64,000 nucleotides of DNA from Tenacibaculum larymnensis (GTDB lineage Bacteria > Bacteroidota > Bacteroidia > Flavobacteriales > Flavobacteriaceae). Below are positions 53,883 to 62,583 of this stretch, piece by piece. The stretch is from the NCBI RefSeq assembly GCF_028829235.1, contig NZ_JAIWJY010000004.1, forward strand, positions 124,001 through 188,000, in the 5' to 3' direction. The notes below the pieces were generated by a model. The model was not told the origin of the DNA, did not search any database, and saw nothing but the letters and a program-made list of their open reading frames with translations. Numbering within the stretch: position 1 is the stretch's first letter; each line of letters opens with the position of its first letter. The translations under genes and the position numbers were made by a program.

Positions 53883-55406
53883 TTAAAACTTTTTAACACT
53901 TAAGAAGGAAAAACGATACGAAATACCCAAATTTATTTGAGTACTACTTAAATTTCCTCCTCTAGCTTTTACATAACCCGCTCCTAATCTTAAATTTAAG
54001 TTATTAGTAAGTTTTTGATTAACTCCAACACTAGGTTTAACAATTAATCCTTGTCCTGTACTAATACCACCACCACCAGCTGCACCTCCTAAAACTTGTG
54101 CGAAAAGAGAGGTTTTTCCGTTAAAGAATTCATTTGTTTGAACTCCTAAACCAACAATCCCTTCTGCATAAGCTCCTGCATTACCAAAGTTAGCAAAAGA
54201 AGTTTGACCTGCCGCATATAAATATTTATTTAAGAAAAAATTTAATTGCAGTGATATTTGATGCATATCTTGATCAAAACCACCATCTCTTGCAGCATCT
54301 AAGTATAAATCTTGTTTAATAACTGCGTCAAACCCTTTGAACTTTCCTTCTGAAAATTCTTTTTCATCTGGTAAAATACCATCTCTATCCATGTAATACT
54401 TTAATCCTAGACCAAAAGTTGAAGACACAAAGTGAGAATCTGGACTCATCAAGTATCCCTTATTGATTGATGCATACACATTATCAAATAATTTTTGCTC
54501 TAAAGAGAGGTCTGGATAGATTAAAAAACCTCCTTTAGTATCTACTCCGCCACCGCCACCAGCGCCTACTCCAAATTTAGCTAAAATATTTGTACGATTC
54601 TTATTCATTGACAAATGATACCCTCCACCAAGGAAAACATCCATGTAACCTGCCTTAATTCCGTGATAAGCACCATCTGCTTTAACGAAAAAGAAAAAAT
54701 CATCTGTAAGATAAGAATTTAATTCAAAACCTGCTAAACGTATTGTATTTCCTTCATAAGAACCTTTGGTTACTTTAGCATTATTTAAATGAACTAATAG
54801 TGAAATTCTGTTACTTAAGGTATTCCAAGAGGTATTTTTTAGCTCTTCAATAGAAAAAGTACTTTCTCTATCTTTAAATCCTGCGGTCTCAAAAGATAAA
54901 GGAATTTGTACAGCTACATTGAATTGGCTACTATTAATAGTGCCCCCGTCAAAAAAATCAACATAACTATATCCTGCAGTGGCAGAAAAATGTTTGAAAT
55001 CATATCCTAAATTAATGTGGGGGAGTATAAAAGCACCACCGCCATCAGGAGCTGATGCACCACCACCGCCACCAAAGTGAATTCCTGCATCTATAAAAAG
55101 TTTATCAGTTATTTTTTGTTGAATTCCTGCGTTTACCCCCAAAGTAAAAAAACCTCCTCTAATACCTCCTACAGCTCCATATAAACCAACTCCTGCGTAA
55201 CTCCAATCATTTAATTTTAGATTGTAGTGGAGCCCTGTGTAGTCCATATTTTGTTCTCCTTCAGGCATTTTAATCGATAGGAAATCAATTTGACCAAATC
55301 CAAATTGTGTTTTCCTTTCAGGGACATTACTTATTTGTCCGTAAAAAAAATGAACACTCATAAGTAAACTTACTATGAGTGCTCTCTTAAAAATAATGTT
55401 AAGCAT
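53883..55406 (-). CDS. Outer-membrane-type protein with three tandem glycine-rich repeats
   Basis: 507 residues, signal peptide (cleavage after YGQ, about residue 24). The rest is three tandem units of about 135-170 residues with the same order of strands; each holds a glycine run, at about residues 112-116, 281-287 and 440-447, then a shared segment with PxxxLxQKL (PHINLGYDF; PDLSLEQKLFDN; PSVGVNQKLTNN) and an ending like SSQFNVAVQIPL, SSTFGLGLKYYM, SSTQINLGISYRF. The last residues are typical of outer-membrane barrels (RFSFLSVKKF). I do not recognise it. It is 10 bp from the SPOR gene upstream. Confidence 0.75.
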   Translation of the reverse strand: MLNIIFKRALIVSLLMSVHFFYGQISNVPERKTQFGFGQIDFLSIKMPEGEQNMDYTGLHYNLKLNDWSYAGVGLYGAVGGIRGGFFTLGVNAGIQQKITDKLFIDAGIHFGGGGGASAPDGGGAFILPHINLGYDFKHFSATAGYSYVDFFDGGTINSSQFNVAVQIPLSFETAGFKDRESTFSIEELKNTSWNTLSNRISLLVHLNNAKVTKGSYEGNTIRLAGFELNSYLTDDFFFFVKADGAYHGIKAGYMDVFLGGGYHLSMNKNRTNILAKFGVGAGGGGGVDTKGGFLIYPDLSLEQKLFDNVYASINKGYLMSPDSHFVSSTFGLGLKYYMDRDGILPDEKEFSEGKFKGFDAVIKQDLYLDAARDGGFDQDMHQISLQLNFFLNKYLYAAGQTSFANFGNAGAYAEGIVGLGVQTNEFFNGKTSLFAQVLGGAAGGGGISTGQGLIVKPSVGVNQKLTNNLNLRLGAGYVKARGGNLSSTQINLGISYRFSFLSVKKF

Positions 55407-55416
55407 TAAATTTTAT

Positions 55417-56058
55417 TTAATTATGTATTTTCTGGCGTTTTCCGTTTATGTATGAAGCTACAAATGCGTCACTAAATCCAATTTTTATTAATTCTTTTTG
55501 TAAGTCTTTAGCTTCCCCTAAAGTAGTATACAAACCTAAAGAGTATTTAAAGTAACCATCATCAGTTGTAACCGTTGAAGGAATAACTTCTGAAGATAAT
55601 AATGGATATTTGTTTTCTGAAAGTACTCCAATTTGTACTGAATAAATTGTTTGCCCATTTGTGTTTTGTGCTACTTCATCAGCCATTGTTTCTGTATTTA
55701 TATCAGAATTAGAACTAGATGAAATATCGTTATCAGATTCATCGGAATTTCTAGCAGCTCTTGCTTGAGCTCTGTTTATACTGTCTAACACTCTAAAAGC
55801 TTCTTTCTTTTTTACAGCTTCTACATCTATATTATTAATAGCACTACTACCACCATTTGCATAAAAATAATATGCAGCTCCTAAAGCAAGGCCTAATAGA
55901 AGCCCTAAGAAAATAGGCAGGGTTTTTGAGCTCTTTTTTAGTGTAGCTAATTCTTCTTGTGTGCTACTTAATTCGCTTTCTGCTTCTTCTCTTTTTAATT
56001 TAGCATTGTCTAAGTCTTCTTGCATTAACTTAAACTTCTCTTCTTCTATAAAAGGCAT
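55417..56058 (-). CDS. SPOR-domain membrane protein
   Basis: 213 residues: N-terminal coiled coil (about 5-45), one membrane helix (PIFLGLLLGLALGAAYYFY, about 48-66), a serine/asparagine-rich acidic linker, and a C-terminal SPOR-like domain (IYSVQIGVLSENKYPLLSSE and YSLGLYTTLGEAKDLQKE). SPOR domains bind denuded peptidoglycan at division sites. It lies 10 bp upstream of the three-repeat outer-membrane protein, so the two are probably one operon and one envelope function. Confidence 0.82.
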   Translation of the reverse strand: MPFIEEEKFKLMQEDLDNAKLKREEAESELSSTQEELATLKKSSKTLPIFLGLLLGLALGAAYYFYANGGSSAINNIDVEAVKKKEAFRVLDSINRAQARAARNSDESDNDISSSSNSDINTETMADEVAQNTNGQTIYSVQIGVLSENKYPLLSSEVIPSTVTTDDGYFKYSLGLYTTLGEAKDLQKELIKIGFSDAFVASYINGKRQKIHN

Positions 56059-56153
56059 AAGTTTGTGGATTAATTAATAGTTATTGAAAGCACTAAAATA
56101 CAAATCTTTTTTAATACGTAAGTTTTAAAGAAAATAATAGGGCTTTTGGTTGA

Positions 56154-56963
56154 TTATTTCTGTAAATCATGTGGAGTAGAATAAATGGTCATTTTATTAC
56201 CTCTGCTAAAACCGATAAGGAAAATTCCAAATTCTTTAGCAAAGTCTACAGCTAAAGAAGAACATGCTGAAACTGCAATTATAATTGGTATTTTGGCTAA
56301 GAAAGCTTTAGAAACTATTTCGTAAGAAACTCTTCCGCTAACTAACATATAATTGGCATTTTTTAATATATTTTGATTGATTAAATCACCAATACATTTG
56401 TCTACAGCATTATGACGACCAATATCTTCTTTAATAGTTAGTAACTCTTCATTTTTGTTAAAAACAGCACAAGCATGGCTACCTCCTGTAGTTTTAAATA
56501 AAAACTGTTTACTATTCATTTTCAAGTGAATACGATTTGTTACCTCTATTAATTCTTTAACATTTGTTTTACTACTGTTTTTTAGAGTGTTACCTTCTGT
56601 TTTTATATCTTTTAATTCTTTTTTTCCGCAGATTCCACAAGAAGAAACAGATAAAAGAGTACGTTTATTTAAATAACCTTTTCCTAACTTTTCTTCAGGA
56701 ATATTTACGTTTAATACTGTAGAAAAGTCTTTTTCATTTTTAATTATTTCTACTTTTACATCACCTTGCTTTTTATAAATATCTTCAGCGTATAATAAAC
56801 CTCTTACCAGCTCTATATCATTGCCAGGAGTTCTCATAACTACTGTATATGGTTCTTTATTGATGTTTATTTGTAATGGAGCTTCTGTAACAAGGGTATC
56901 ATCAAACTTCTCTATCGATTTATCAGAAAGTTTAATTGATTGGTAGCTTTGTGTTTGTTTCAT
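56154..56963 (-). CDS. fdhD: Formate dehydrogenase accessory sulfurtransferase
   Basis: FdhD transfers sulfur to the molybdenum cofactor of formate dehydrogenase. The Cys pair SSCGICGKKEL is at about residues 124-127, with TGGSHACAVF and EDIGRHNAVDKCIGD downstream, VSGRVSYEIVSKAF and IIIAVSACSSLAV. 269 residues. No formate dehydrogenase or Moco genes are in the window. Its own box (TACATTTG on the minus strand, 56972-56979) lies 8 nt before the start, after a terminator-like structure. Confidence 0.92.
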   Translation of the reverse strand: MKQTQSYQSIKLSDKSIEKFDDTLVTEAPLQININKEPYTVVMRTPGNDIELVRGLLYAEDIYKKQGDVKVEIIKNEKDFSTVLNVNIPEEKLGKGYLNKRTLLSVSSCGICGKKELKDIKTEGNTLKNSSKTNVKELIEVTNRIHLKMNSKQFLFKTTGGSHACAVFNKNEELLTIKEDIGRHNAVDKCIGDLINQNILKNANYMLVSGRVSYEIVSKAFLAKIPIIIAVSACSSLAVDFAKEFGIFLIGFSRGNKMTIYSTPHDLQK

Positions 56964-56971
56964 GATAAAAA

Positions 56972-56979
56972 CAAATGTA
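56972..56979 (-). promoter_or_regulatory. TAnnTTTG box of fdhD
   Basis: TACATTTG on the minus strand, exact match, 8 nt before the fdhD ATG; another near-leaderless case. Confidence 0.45.
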
Positions 56980-56983
56980 TGTA

Positions 56984-57018
56984 AAAAAAGAAAAGCCTTG
57001 ACTTATATCAAGGCTTTT
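56984..57018 (-). terminator. Strong terminator between the THUMP-like gene and fdhD
   Basis: Perfect 11-bp stem 56991-57001 with 57008-57018 (AAAAGCCTTGA / TCAAGGCTTTT), followed on the minus strand by a T-rich run with seven consecutive T. It ends transcription from the upstream gene before fdhD. Confidence 0.85.
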
Positions 57019-57067
57019 AGTATGTTTTATTACCCCTAAACAATAAAACATACTTTTCGATAGGGGC
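57019..57067 (-). ncRNA. Structured 3' UTR or RNA element with possible pseudoknot
   Basis: A 13-bp perfect inverted repeat, 57019-57031 with 57042-57054 (AGTATGTTTTATT / AATAAAACATACT), has the loop ACCCCTAAAC. The loop's CCCCTA (57033-57038) is complementary to TAGGGG at 57061-57066, outside the hairpin. Both pairings can exist together as an H-type pseudoknot, or the second can form a competing hairpin. It stands just before the terminator at 56984-57018. No known RNA family is recognised. Confidence 0.4.
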
Positions 57068-57113
57068 TTCTATCAATTAGGTAAACGATAAATTATAAGT
57101 AATAGTATAAAGA

Positions 57114-58295
57114 CTAATCAATTTTTCTGCAGTCAATAACTATTAATTCGTCGTTTATGTTTGTAGTGAAAAACAGATAAGTATTTCCTCCATCTTTTAA
57201 TTTTGTTTCTTTTCTAAGCTGCGCTACTGTTTTTGGAAAATTACGTGTAGTAATATTTGCTTTAGTGTCTGTAATCTGTTTTTTAATCTTTTTTTTGTTA
57301 TAGGTAAATACATTGTTGATTTCAAAGATTCTTCCAGGAAAATCTTTTACTAATTTCTCTGAGGTATACAGGTGAGAATGTTGATGTAGTTTGTTTACTT
57401 TTTGTTGGTTTGCTATCTGATTAAATCCACCAGACTTTAAAATAGCTGAGTTAGGCTCGTAAAGGTATTTAAGTGGTGTTGAGTATTCAGATTTAAAACC
57501 ATCTCCTAGATTAAAATTAAATCTCTGAGCACTGTTTTTCAGTAAATTAACTGTACTTAATTTAATTAACTGTTTATATTCTTTTGTTAATAGAAAAAGT
57601 AGTTCTTTTACCTCGTTATTTACTGCAACCACATGAATTTCTTTTACAAATTTTAACTCATTTATGGTTGATGAAATATCTAAAACAGGAGAGTTCTTAA
57701 CAAGAATTGTGTTCGACTTTTCAAACAAAAAATCTAAATGTTCAGGTACATTAGGTAAGCAATCACTTAGTAAGAAAACTTTTCCTTTCGTATCATTTCT
57801 TCGAGAAGGGTCAATATAAATACAATCAAATTTTTCAGAAGTATTTTTTAAGTACTCTAATCCGTCTGTGGCAACAGTTCTAATATTTGAAACTTCTAAT
57901 TGCTGATAATTGTATGAAACGATCTCTGAAAGCTCTTCATTTATCTCACAATGCACAACCTTTTTAAATCGTTTAGAAAAAGCATAACAGTCAACACCAA
58001 ATCCTCCTGTTATATCAATTATTGAATCACCATTAACTAATTTTGATTTGTATTCAGCTGTTATTTCAGAAGAAGTTTGTTCAATACTTAGTTTAGGTGG
58101 ATAATAAATGTTTTTTGTTTGAAACCAAGTAGGTAATTTCTTCTCTGATTTTTGTTTTGCTATAACTTGATTGGCTAATTCTTGTACAGAAACATCTTTA
58201 AAGGGGCTTCCTTTAAAAATAAATTGTTCTATGCTTACTTTTAAGTTATTATTAATATAACTCTGAACCTCAGGATGTAAAATGTTTTTATTCAA
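57114..58295 (-). CDS. THUMP-like domain SAM-dependent methyltransferase
   Basis: 393 residues. SAM-binding motif IIDITGGFGVDCYAF (about 93-107), FKKVVHCEINEELSEIV, FDCIYIDPSRRNDTKGKVFLL, and the C-terminal THUMP-like part with RNFPKTVAQLRKETKLKDGG (about 350-375). The related proteins are predicted RNA methyltransferases; substrate unknown. Divergent from the OmpA-type gene. Confidence 0.87.
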   Translation of the reverse strand: MNKNILHPEVQSYINNNLKVSIEQFIFKGSPFKDVSVQELANQVIAKQKSEKKLPTWFQTKNIYYPPKLSIEQTSSEITAEYKSKLVNGDSIIDITGGFGVDCYAFSKRFKKVVHCEINEELSEIVSYNYQQLEVSNIRTVATDGLEYLKNTSEKFDCIYIDPSRRNDTKGKVFLLSDCLPNVPEHLDFLFEKSNTILVKNSPVLDISSTINELKFVKEIHVVAVNNEVKELLFLLTKEYKQLIKLSTVNLLKNSAQRFNFNLGDGFKSEYSTPLKYLYEPNSAILKSGGFNQIANQQKVNKLHQHSHLYTSEKLVKDFPGRIFEINNVFTYNKKKIKKQITDTKANITTRNFPKTVAQLRKETKLKDGGNTYLFFTTNINDELIVIDCRKID

Positions 58296-58360
58296 AAAAG
58301 AAGTAATTTTAATTGAGCTTTTAACCGCAATAATACTAATAATTTAACAGTAATAAAGTC

Positions 58361-58389
58361 TTGTTAATCCTAGATTTTTACTACGTTTG
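58361..58389 (+). promoter_or_regulatory. Promoter of the OmpA-type barrel gene
   Basis: TTG (58361-58363), 18 bases, TACGTTTG (58382-58389); full consensus. Leader of about 33 nt, the longest among the strong promoters here. Confidence 0.65.
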
Positions 58390-58428
58390 TTTACTTATTA
58401 TCAATTTAAAGTTAACAAATAATTTATT

Positions 58429-59292
58429 ATGAAAAAAAGTTTTTTAATGCTTGCTATGATTTTAGCAACAGCGAGCGCAAGTGCTCAATTTTATGTTTCT
58501 GCAGCAGGAGGTTATTCAATTTCTAGTGCAGGAGTACGTTTTGGAACTGAAACAACAACTGCAGGAGTAGAAAACACTTATGGTAGTTATGGAGAAGGAT
58601 TACATACTCAGTTAAGAGGAGGGTATTTTTTTAATGACACCTTTGGGGTTGAAGCTTCTTTTGGTTATTTACACGGAGCAGATCAAACTATAAACAAAGT
58701 TAATCTAGCAGGTCAACCTGAAATTGATATTTACTCAAGAGGTAGAGCTTACGGTGCATCTGCTTCTTTAATTTATAAGTTTACTAATAACATCTATGGT
58801 AGAGTAGGTTTTTTAACAAAAATAGGGGGTAGAACTGAAGCTGTTGGAAAAATGCACGGAATTAAATTACCTGCAGGAACTTTACCAGGTGTGCCAGTAG
58901 AAACAACTTTAGATGTTGATTTTGTTCATGATTTTAAAGGACGTTTTCCTTTAGGTGCTATTGCGGCAATTGGTTATAAGCATGATTTATCTAAAAATGT
59001 AGCTATTTTTGGTGAATTTGAGTATATGGGAATTAGTGTTACTAGAGATACTTCTAAAATGTCTGAGTTTTCAGCTTCTATTAGAGAAAATGGAGCAACA
59101 TTAAATATCGATCAGGTAAGAGGTGTTTTAACAGCAGGAGGGAATTCTGCAGCTGCATTATTTCATGATAATATAGAGTATGTTGATGAGTTACCTTTAG
59201 GAAACACAGATACTTCTAAGCAGTTATCTCAAAAAGTACCATATTCTTCTTTCGGAATTAACTTTGGTATTACTTATACTTTCGGTAAATAA
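58429..59292 (+). CDS. Outer-membrane beta-barrel protein
   Basis: 287 residues. Signal peptide MKKSFLMLAMILATASASAQ, then an 8-10 stranded barrel of the OmpA/OmpW N-terminal kind: GGYSISSAGVRF, LRGGYFFNDTFGVEASFGYL, SLIYKFTNNIYGRVGF, GAIAAIGYKHDL, ending SFGINFGITYTFGK (C-terminal aromatic barrel signature). No OmpA-like peptidoglycan domain. Function unknown. Good promoter and a strong terminator suggest high single-gene expression. Confidence 0.87.
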   Translation: MKKSFLMLAMILATASASAQFYVSAAGGYSISSAGVRFGTETTTAGVENTYGSYGEGLHTQLRGGYFFNDTFGVEASFGYLHGADQTINKVNLAGQPEIDIYSRGRAYGASASLIYKFTNNIYGRVGFLTKIGGRTEAVGKMHGIKLPAGTLPGVPVETTLDVDFVHDFKGRFPLGAIAAIGYKHDLSKNVAIFGEFEYMGISVTRDTSKMSEFSASIRENGATLNIDQVRGVLTAGGNSAAALFHDNIEYVDELPLGNTDTSKQLSQKVPYSSFGINFGITYTFGK

Positions 59293-59315
59293 TATTTTCG
59301 AGTTATATAAAAAAT

Positions 59316-59346
59316 AAAAGAGCAGTAATTTTGCTGCTCTTTTTTA
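59316..59346. terminator. Terminator between the barrel gene and a convergent gene
   Basis: 7-bp stem AGAGCAG (59319-59325) with CTGCTCT (59334-59340) flanked by A and T tracts; T7 on the plus strand. Confidence 0.85.
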
Positions 59347-59367
59347 TTGTTTATGTAGGAAGTGAAA

Positions 59368-60054
59368 CTAATTGTAAGCTTTTACATTTCCTATGTTTAG
59401 TGTACCGACTGACATTTCGTGCTTTGTTGGTAATACTGCACCAGATTCTGTTGTAATCCAATCATTCCAAGTAGCTTCCATTCCGCCAGTAGGAATTATA
59501 GAAACCCACATTTTATAGCTAGTAGGTCTACCTTTTTCATCTAAAATCCATAAATAAGAGTCTCCAGGGGTTGATCCTCCTGTAGTATAAGTAACTAATA
59601 AAGCTTCTTTACCTTCATATTCTACAATTCTACGTTCAATACCGTTTTCAAAAACTTTATATGGGGCTACTAGCCAAAAGCTATCATTATTAAAATAGTC
59701 TATGGCTTTTTGAAGTATTTCTTTGTTCTCAACTTCTTTTCCATCAACTAAAACAATACTTTTTTCTGGGCTTTTTGTATATAAGTTTACTTTATTAGAG
59801 TCCCAAGATACTTCTACTATATTTTCTTGTTTATCCCACTTATAAAAATGCTTTCCTCTAAAACTCCACTCTATAAAACGAGTAGTTTTATAAGCTTCAT
59901 AATTTAACGCTTTAAGCATTTTTGTTGCTAAAGCATCCGCTTTTGGACCTTGTTTACCTGTAGGAAGACTTTCGTTGTTTTTAAAATAAAAAACGGCTAA
60001 TACTATAGCTCCAATAAGTAAAAATCCTCCTAGTATTTTAAATAACTTCTTCAT
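59368..60054 (-). CDS. Membrane-anchored conserved protein of unknown function
   Basis: 228 residues: one N-terminal membrane helix (LGGFLLIGAIVLAVFYFK, about 8-25), then a periplasmic beta-rich part with FIEWSFRGKHFYKWDKQE, GGSTPGDSYLWILDEKGRPTSY and TKHEMSVGTLNIG. It looks like a LolA-type lipid-binding fold by pattern (weak inference). It overlaps the upstream ATP-grasp gene by 17 bp, so the two are coupled. Confidence 0.72.
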   Translation of the reverse strand: MKKLFKILGGFLLIGAIVLAVFYFKNNESLPTGKQGPKADALATKMLKALNYEAYKTTRFIEWSFRGKHFYKWDKQENIVEVSWDSNKVNLYTKSPEKSIVLVDGKEVENKEILQKAIDYFNNDSFWLVAPYKVFENGIERRIVEYEGKEALLVTYTTGGSTPGDSYLWILDEKGRPTSYKMWVSIIPTGGMEATWNDWITTESGAVLPTKHEMSVGTLNIGNVKAYN

Positions 60055-60955
60055 TTTTATTTATTAATTGTTTTATTCCTTTAGCTAACTCTTCTGCTGC
60101 GGCAGGGTGATTTCTAAACCAAAGTTCTGGTTCTATTAATTCTAGTTCTGCGATAGCTAATTTACCATTATTATCAGTAAAAACATCTACTCGTGCATAA
60201 ATAGGAGTTTCTATGCAGGCTTTTACGGCGTTTTCAGCAAACAAAATTTCTTCATCGGTAGGTGTGTAATTGTGCACTGAACCTCCAAAATCGTCTTGTA
60301 CTCTAAAGTCTCCTGGTTTGGCTATTTTTAAAACAGCATGCGTAAACTTACCATTCATAACCATTAACGAGATTTCTCCTTTTTCAATTATGTTATATTG
60401 AAAAGGTTGAATAATCATAGCTTCTTCTGTAATTAATGAAGAGAAAACCTCTTCATATTCGTTTATCTTTTCAAGATTGACCTTATAGGTATGTCTCGCA
60501 GCACCAGAAATACAAGGTTTTAAAACAAAATCTTTTAAATTATACTTTTGTGAAAGTTCTTTTAACGTAGATTTAGTTCCTTTTTCAATGAAATAGGATT
60601 TACAAATATGTATTCCTTTTTGTTGTAGGTCTTTTAGGTAGTGTTTGTCTATATTCCAACGAATAATTTTTTCTGAATTTAATAGTGTTGTTTGTTTACT
60701 TACTGTATTTAACCATTTTGAAAATTCAGTAAATCGATCAAAATAATCCCAAGTAGTTCTAAATAAAATATATTTTGTTGTAGACCAGTCAAATTCTGTA
60801 TCATCCCAAGAAAGACGAGCTACCTTTAGCCCTTGATTTTCAAGAGCTATTTTTACATAGTTGTCTTCGTTTAATACATTTTGAATATAGTTATCAAGTT
60901 TTTGAGGTTTTATATACCTTTTATCTGTAAGAATAATAACATCGTATTTTTTCAT
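60038..60955 (-). CDS. ATP-grasp domain protein
   Basis: 305 residues of the RimK/glutathione-synthetase-like ATP-grasp superfamily. VLKPCISGAARHTY (about 148-160), MIIQPFQYNIIEKGEISLMV and YARVDVF / IAELELIEPELWF are the ATP and metal-binding parts. Catalyses an ATP-dependent carboxylate-amine (or similar) ligation; substrate unknown. Overlaps the following membrane protein by 17 bp. Confidence 0.85.
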   Translation of the reverse strand: MKKYDVIILTDKRYIKPQKLDNYIQNVLNEDNYVKIALENQGLKVARLSWDDTEFDWSTTKYILFRTTWDYFDRFTEFSKWLNTVSKQTTLLNSEKIIRWNIDKHYLKDLQQKGIHICKSYFIEKGTKSTLKELSQKYNLKDFVLKPCISGAARHTYKVNLEKINEYEEVFSSLITEEAMIIQPFQYNIIEKGEISLMVMNGKFTHAVLKIAKPGDFRVQDDFGGSVHNYTPTDEEILFAENAVKACIETPIYARVDVFTDNNGKLAIAELELIEPELWFRNHPAAAEELAKGIKQLINKNEEVI

Positions 60956-60993
60956 ATATGCAATGTAACGTTATTTTTAAAGTTATAAAATGC

Positions 60994-61653
60994 TTATTTA
61001 TGCATGTTATAATACTCTATTACGTGATTTGGTATTTGTATATCTTCTTTTAAGTTTTCATCAGAAATAGGAGGGAGGGCTATCTGCTTTAAAGGTACCA
61101 ATCCTGCCCAAATAGGTAGATTTTCATCTTCAGGTTCATCATTTACTCCAACATCTCTTACTTTTGCTGAAGCAGTTTCAATAGTCATTTCTACCACCAA
61201 TGTTCTATCTAGTTCTTCAGGCTTCATAGGTCTAATTCCATCCCAACGACCTTTCATCATATGCTCCATAAAAGAATATAAAGCGGCTTCTTTTTCTTTA
61301 GTATTTTCTATTTTTTTTACTGAACCAAATAATGTAGCTGATCTATAGTTTACTGAATGGTGCAATCCTGAGCGAGCGAGAACTAATGCGTCTAAATGCA
61401 TTACTGTCATACTCATTTCCCCAGCTTCTAAAAGCGATAATAACATTCTGTTTGCCTGTGAACTATGTAGATAAATTTTATCTTCTTTTCTTCCGTAAGC
61501 CATAGGTAAGGAAATTGCTTTTCCTTCATACACGTAACTTACAAAACCAATAAAACCTGCATCTAAAATAGTATTGATTTTTTCAATATCATAAACGGCT
61601 CTATTTTGACCTCTTTTTACTCTATTGATTTTTGATTTTTGATATTCTTTCAT
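60994..61653 (-). CDS. Pyridoxamine 5'-phosphate oxidase-fold protein
   Basis: 219 residues, FMN-binding split barrel related to NimA/PNPOx. Marks: GFIGFVSYVYEGKAISLPMAYG, IYLHSSQANRMLLSLLEAGE, and the SVNYRSATLFGSV core (His-Ser-Val-Asn-Tyr-Arg-Ser). Substrate unknown. Ends a probable three-gene operon with DUF1272 (3 bp) and DinB (36 bp), divergent from a MocR-type regulator that also binds PLP; that layout recurs with MocR genes. Confidence 0.87.
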   Translation of the reverse strand: MKEYQKSKINRVKRGQNRAVYDIEKINTILDAGFIGFVSYVYEGKAISLPMAYGRKEDKIYLHSSQANRMLLSLLEAGEMSMTVMHLDALVLARSGLHHSVNYRSATLFGSVKKIENTKEKEAALYSFMEHMMKGRWDGIRPMKPEELDRTLVVEMTIETASAKVRDVGVNDEPEDENLPIWAGLVPLKQIALPPISDENLKEDIQIPNHVIEYYNMHK

Positions 61654-61656
61654 GTT

Positions 61657-61947
61657 CTATCTATTTTCGGGTAAAACATCTTTAAATCTCAAACGTTTTT
61701 CTCTTGCTTTGTCTATATCCTTTGGACTATAAACTTTTTTCAAAGATGCTGGGTGTTTTTCAATAAACTTTTGAGGTCTAATTGGTCTGGGAACAAAATT
61801 TCCAGAGCATCTGGGGCATACATTTTCAAAAACTACCAAAGCACATTCTTTACAATAAGTGCATTCAAAACTACATATCATAGCTTCAGTAGAAGTATTT
61901 GGTAAATCTTTACCGCAGTGTTCACAATTAGGTCTAATTTCTAACAT
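61657..61947 (-). CDS. DUF1272 small zinc-ribbon protein
   Basis: 96 residues. Eight Cys in CxxC-type pairs: CEHCGKDLP, CSFECTYCKECA, CPRCSGN, giving probably two zinc sites. Family function unknown. 3 bp from the PNPOx-fold gene. Confidence 0.88.
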   Translation of the reverse strand: MLEIRPNCEHCGKDLPNTSTEAMICSFECTYCKECALVVFENVCPRCSGNFVPRPIRPQKFIEKHPASLKKVYSPKDIDKAREKRLRFKDVLPENR

Positions 61948-61983
61948 TTTTAAGTCGTTTTATTTAGATTTTTCTTGTTAAGG

Positions 61984-62502
61984 TTATAAGTAACGTTCTT
62001 TAATAATATCCATATGCCAAACACTATGACCCAATAAAATAAAAGCACAAGCTCTTGCTGAAGCTGGAGAGTTGTTTGCTACTCCAATGTTGCATAGGTT
62101 CTCGTTCGAAATACTGTTTAATAAGTTGATTGAATATGAGCGGGTTGTTTTAAACTCTTCTAATAAACCTTCTATTGTTTTACTGTCAGCTCCTGAAGGT
62201 TTAATATAGATATCTTGATCAAAACCTTCAATTGGAGTCATATCTTTTCTAGAAATTCGTAGTATACGATACATAAAAACACGTTCTGTATCAATTATGT
62301 GTTGTAACACTTCTTTTATACTCCATTTTTCTGGTTGATAACGATATTCTAGCTTGTCTTTAGAAATTGAAGAGAAAAACTTTACAATAGTTTCTTTGTC
62401 GCTTTCAAAACCTTCTTTTAAGCTTGTGTTATCTGGTACTTTAGCTAAATACCTTGCATAAAAATCGTTAAATTCAGTTGGTTGCAGTTCTTGTTTTTTC
62501 AT
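61984..62502 (-). CDS. DinB family protein
   Basis: 172 residues, four-helix bundle. DinB/YfiT metal-binding histidines are in KEVLQHIIDTERVF and ILLGHSVWHMDIIKERYL. Bacterial DinB-like proteins often use metal and low-molecular-weight thiols for transfer reactions; bshA in this window means bacillithiol is a possible thiol (inference). First gene of the operon; divergent from MocR. Confidence 0.87.
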   Translation of the reverse strand: MKKQELQPTEFNDFYARYLAKVPDNTSLKEGFESDKETIVKFFSSISKDKLEYRYQPEKWSIKEVLQHIIDTERVFMYRILRISRKDMTPIEGFDQDIYIKPSGADSKTIEGLLEEFKTTRSYSINLLNSISNENLCNIGVANNSPASARACAFILLGHSVWHMDIIKERYL

Positions 62503-62539
62503 TATTTATATTATTTACTTTTCAAATGTAGTATATTTA

Positions 62540-62582
62540 TGGTCTATTATATTAATCCAGTTTTTAAATAAATAGTAGTCCA
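62540..62582. promoter_or_regulatory. Candidate MocR operator in the divergent region
   Basis: Imperfect inverted repeat, TGGTCTATTA (62540-62549) and TAGTAGTCCA (62573-62582), 8 of 10 matching, between the DinB and MocR start codons. MocR/PdxR proteins usually bind repeated sites in such places. A TATATTTA box (62532-62539) lies next to it. Confidence 0.35.
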
Positions 62583-62583
62583 G

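Noticed and set aside
56984..57113. Moco (molybdenum cofactor) riboswitch upstream of fdhD.
   Set aside because: The length, stems and conserved positions that I know for that RNA are not present; only the hairpin and loop complementarity are seen, and the fdhD promoter seems to lie after it.
59948..59967. LPTGKQG in the membrane-anchored protein looked like an in-frame copy of a palindromic repeat (LPAGRQ-type) known from Bacteroidota.
   Set aside because: The segment continues smoothly into GPKADALATKML, which fits a natural protein start after the membrane helix; the DNA is not GC-rich or palindromic as expected of the repeat.
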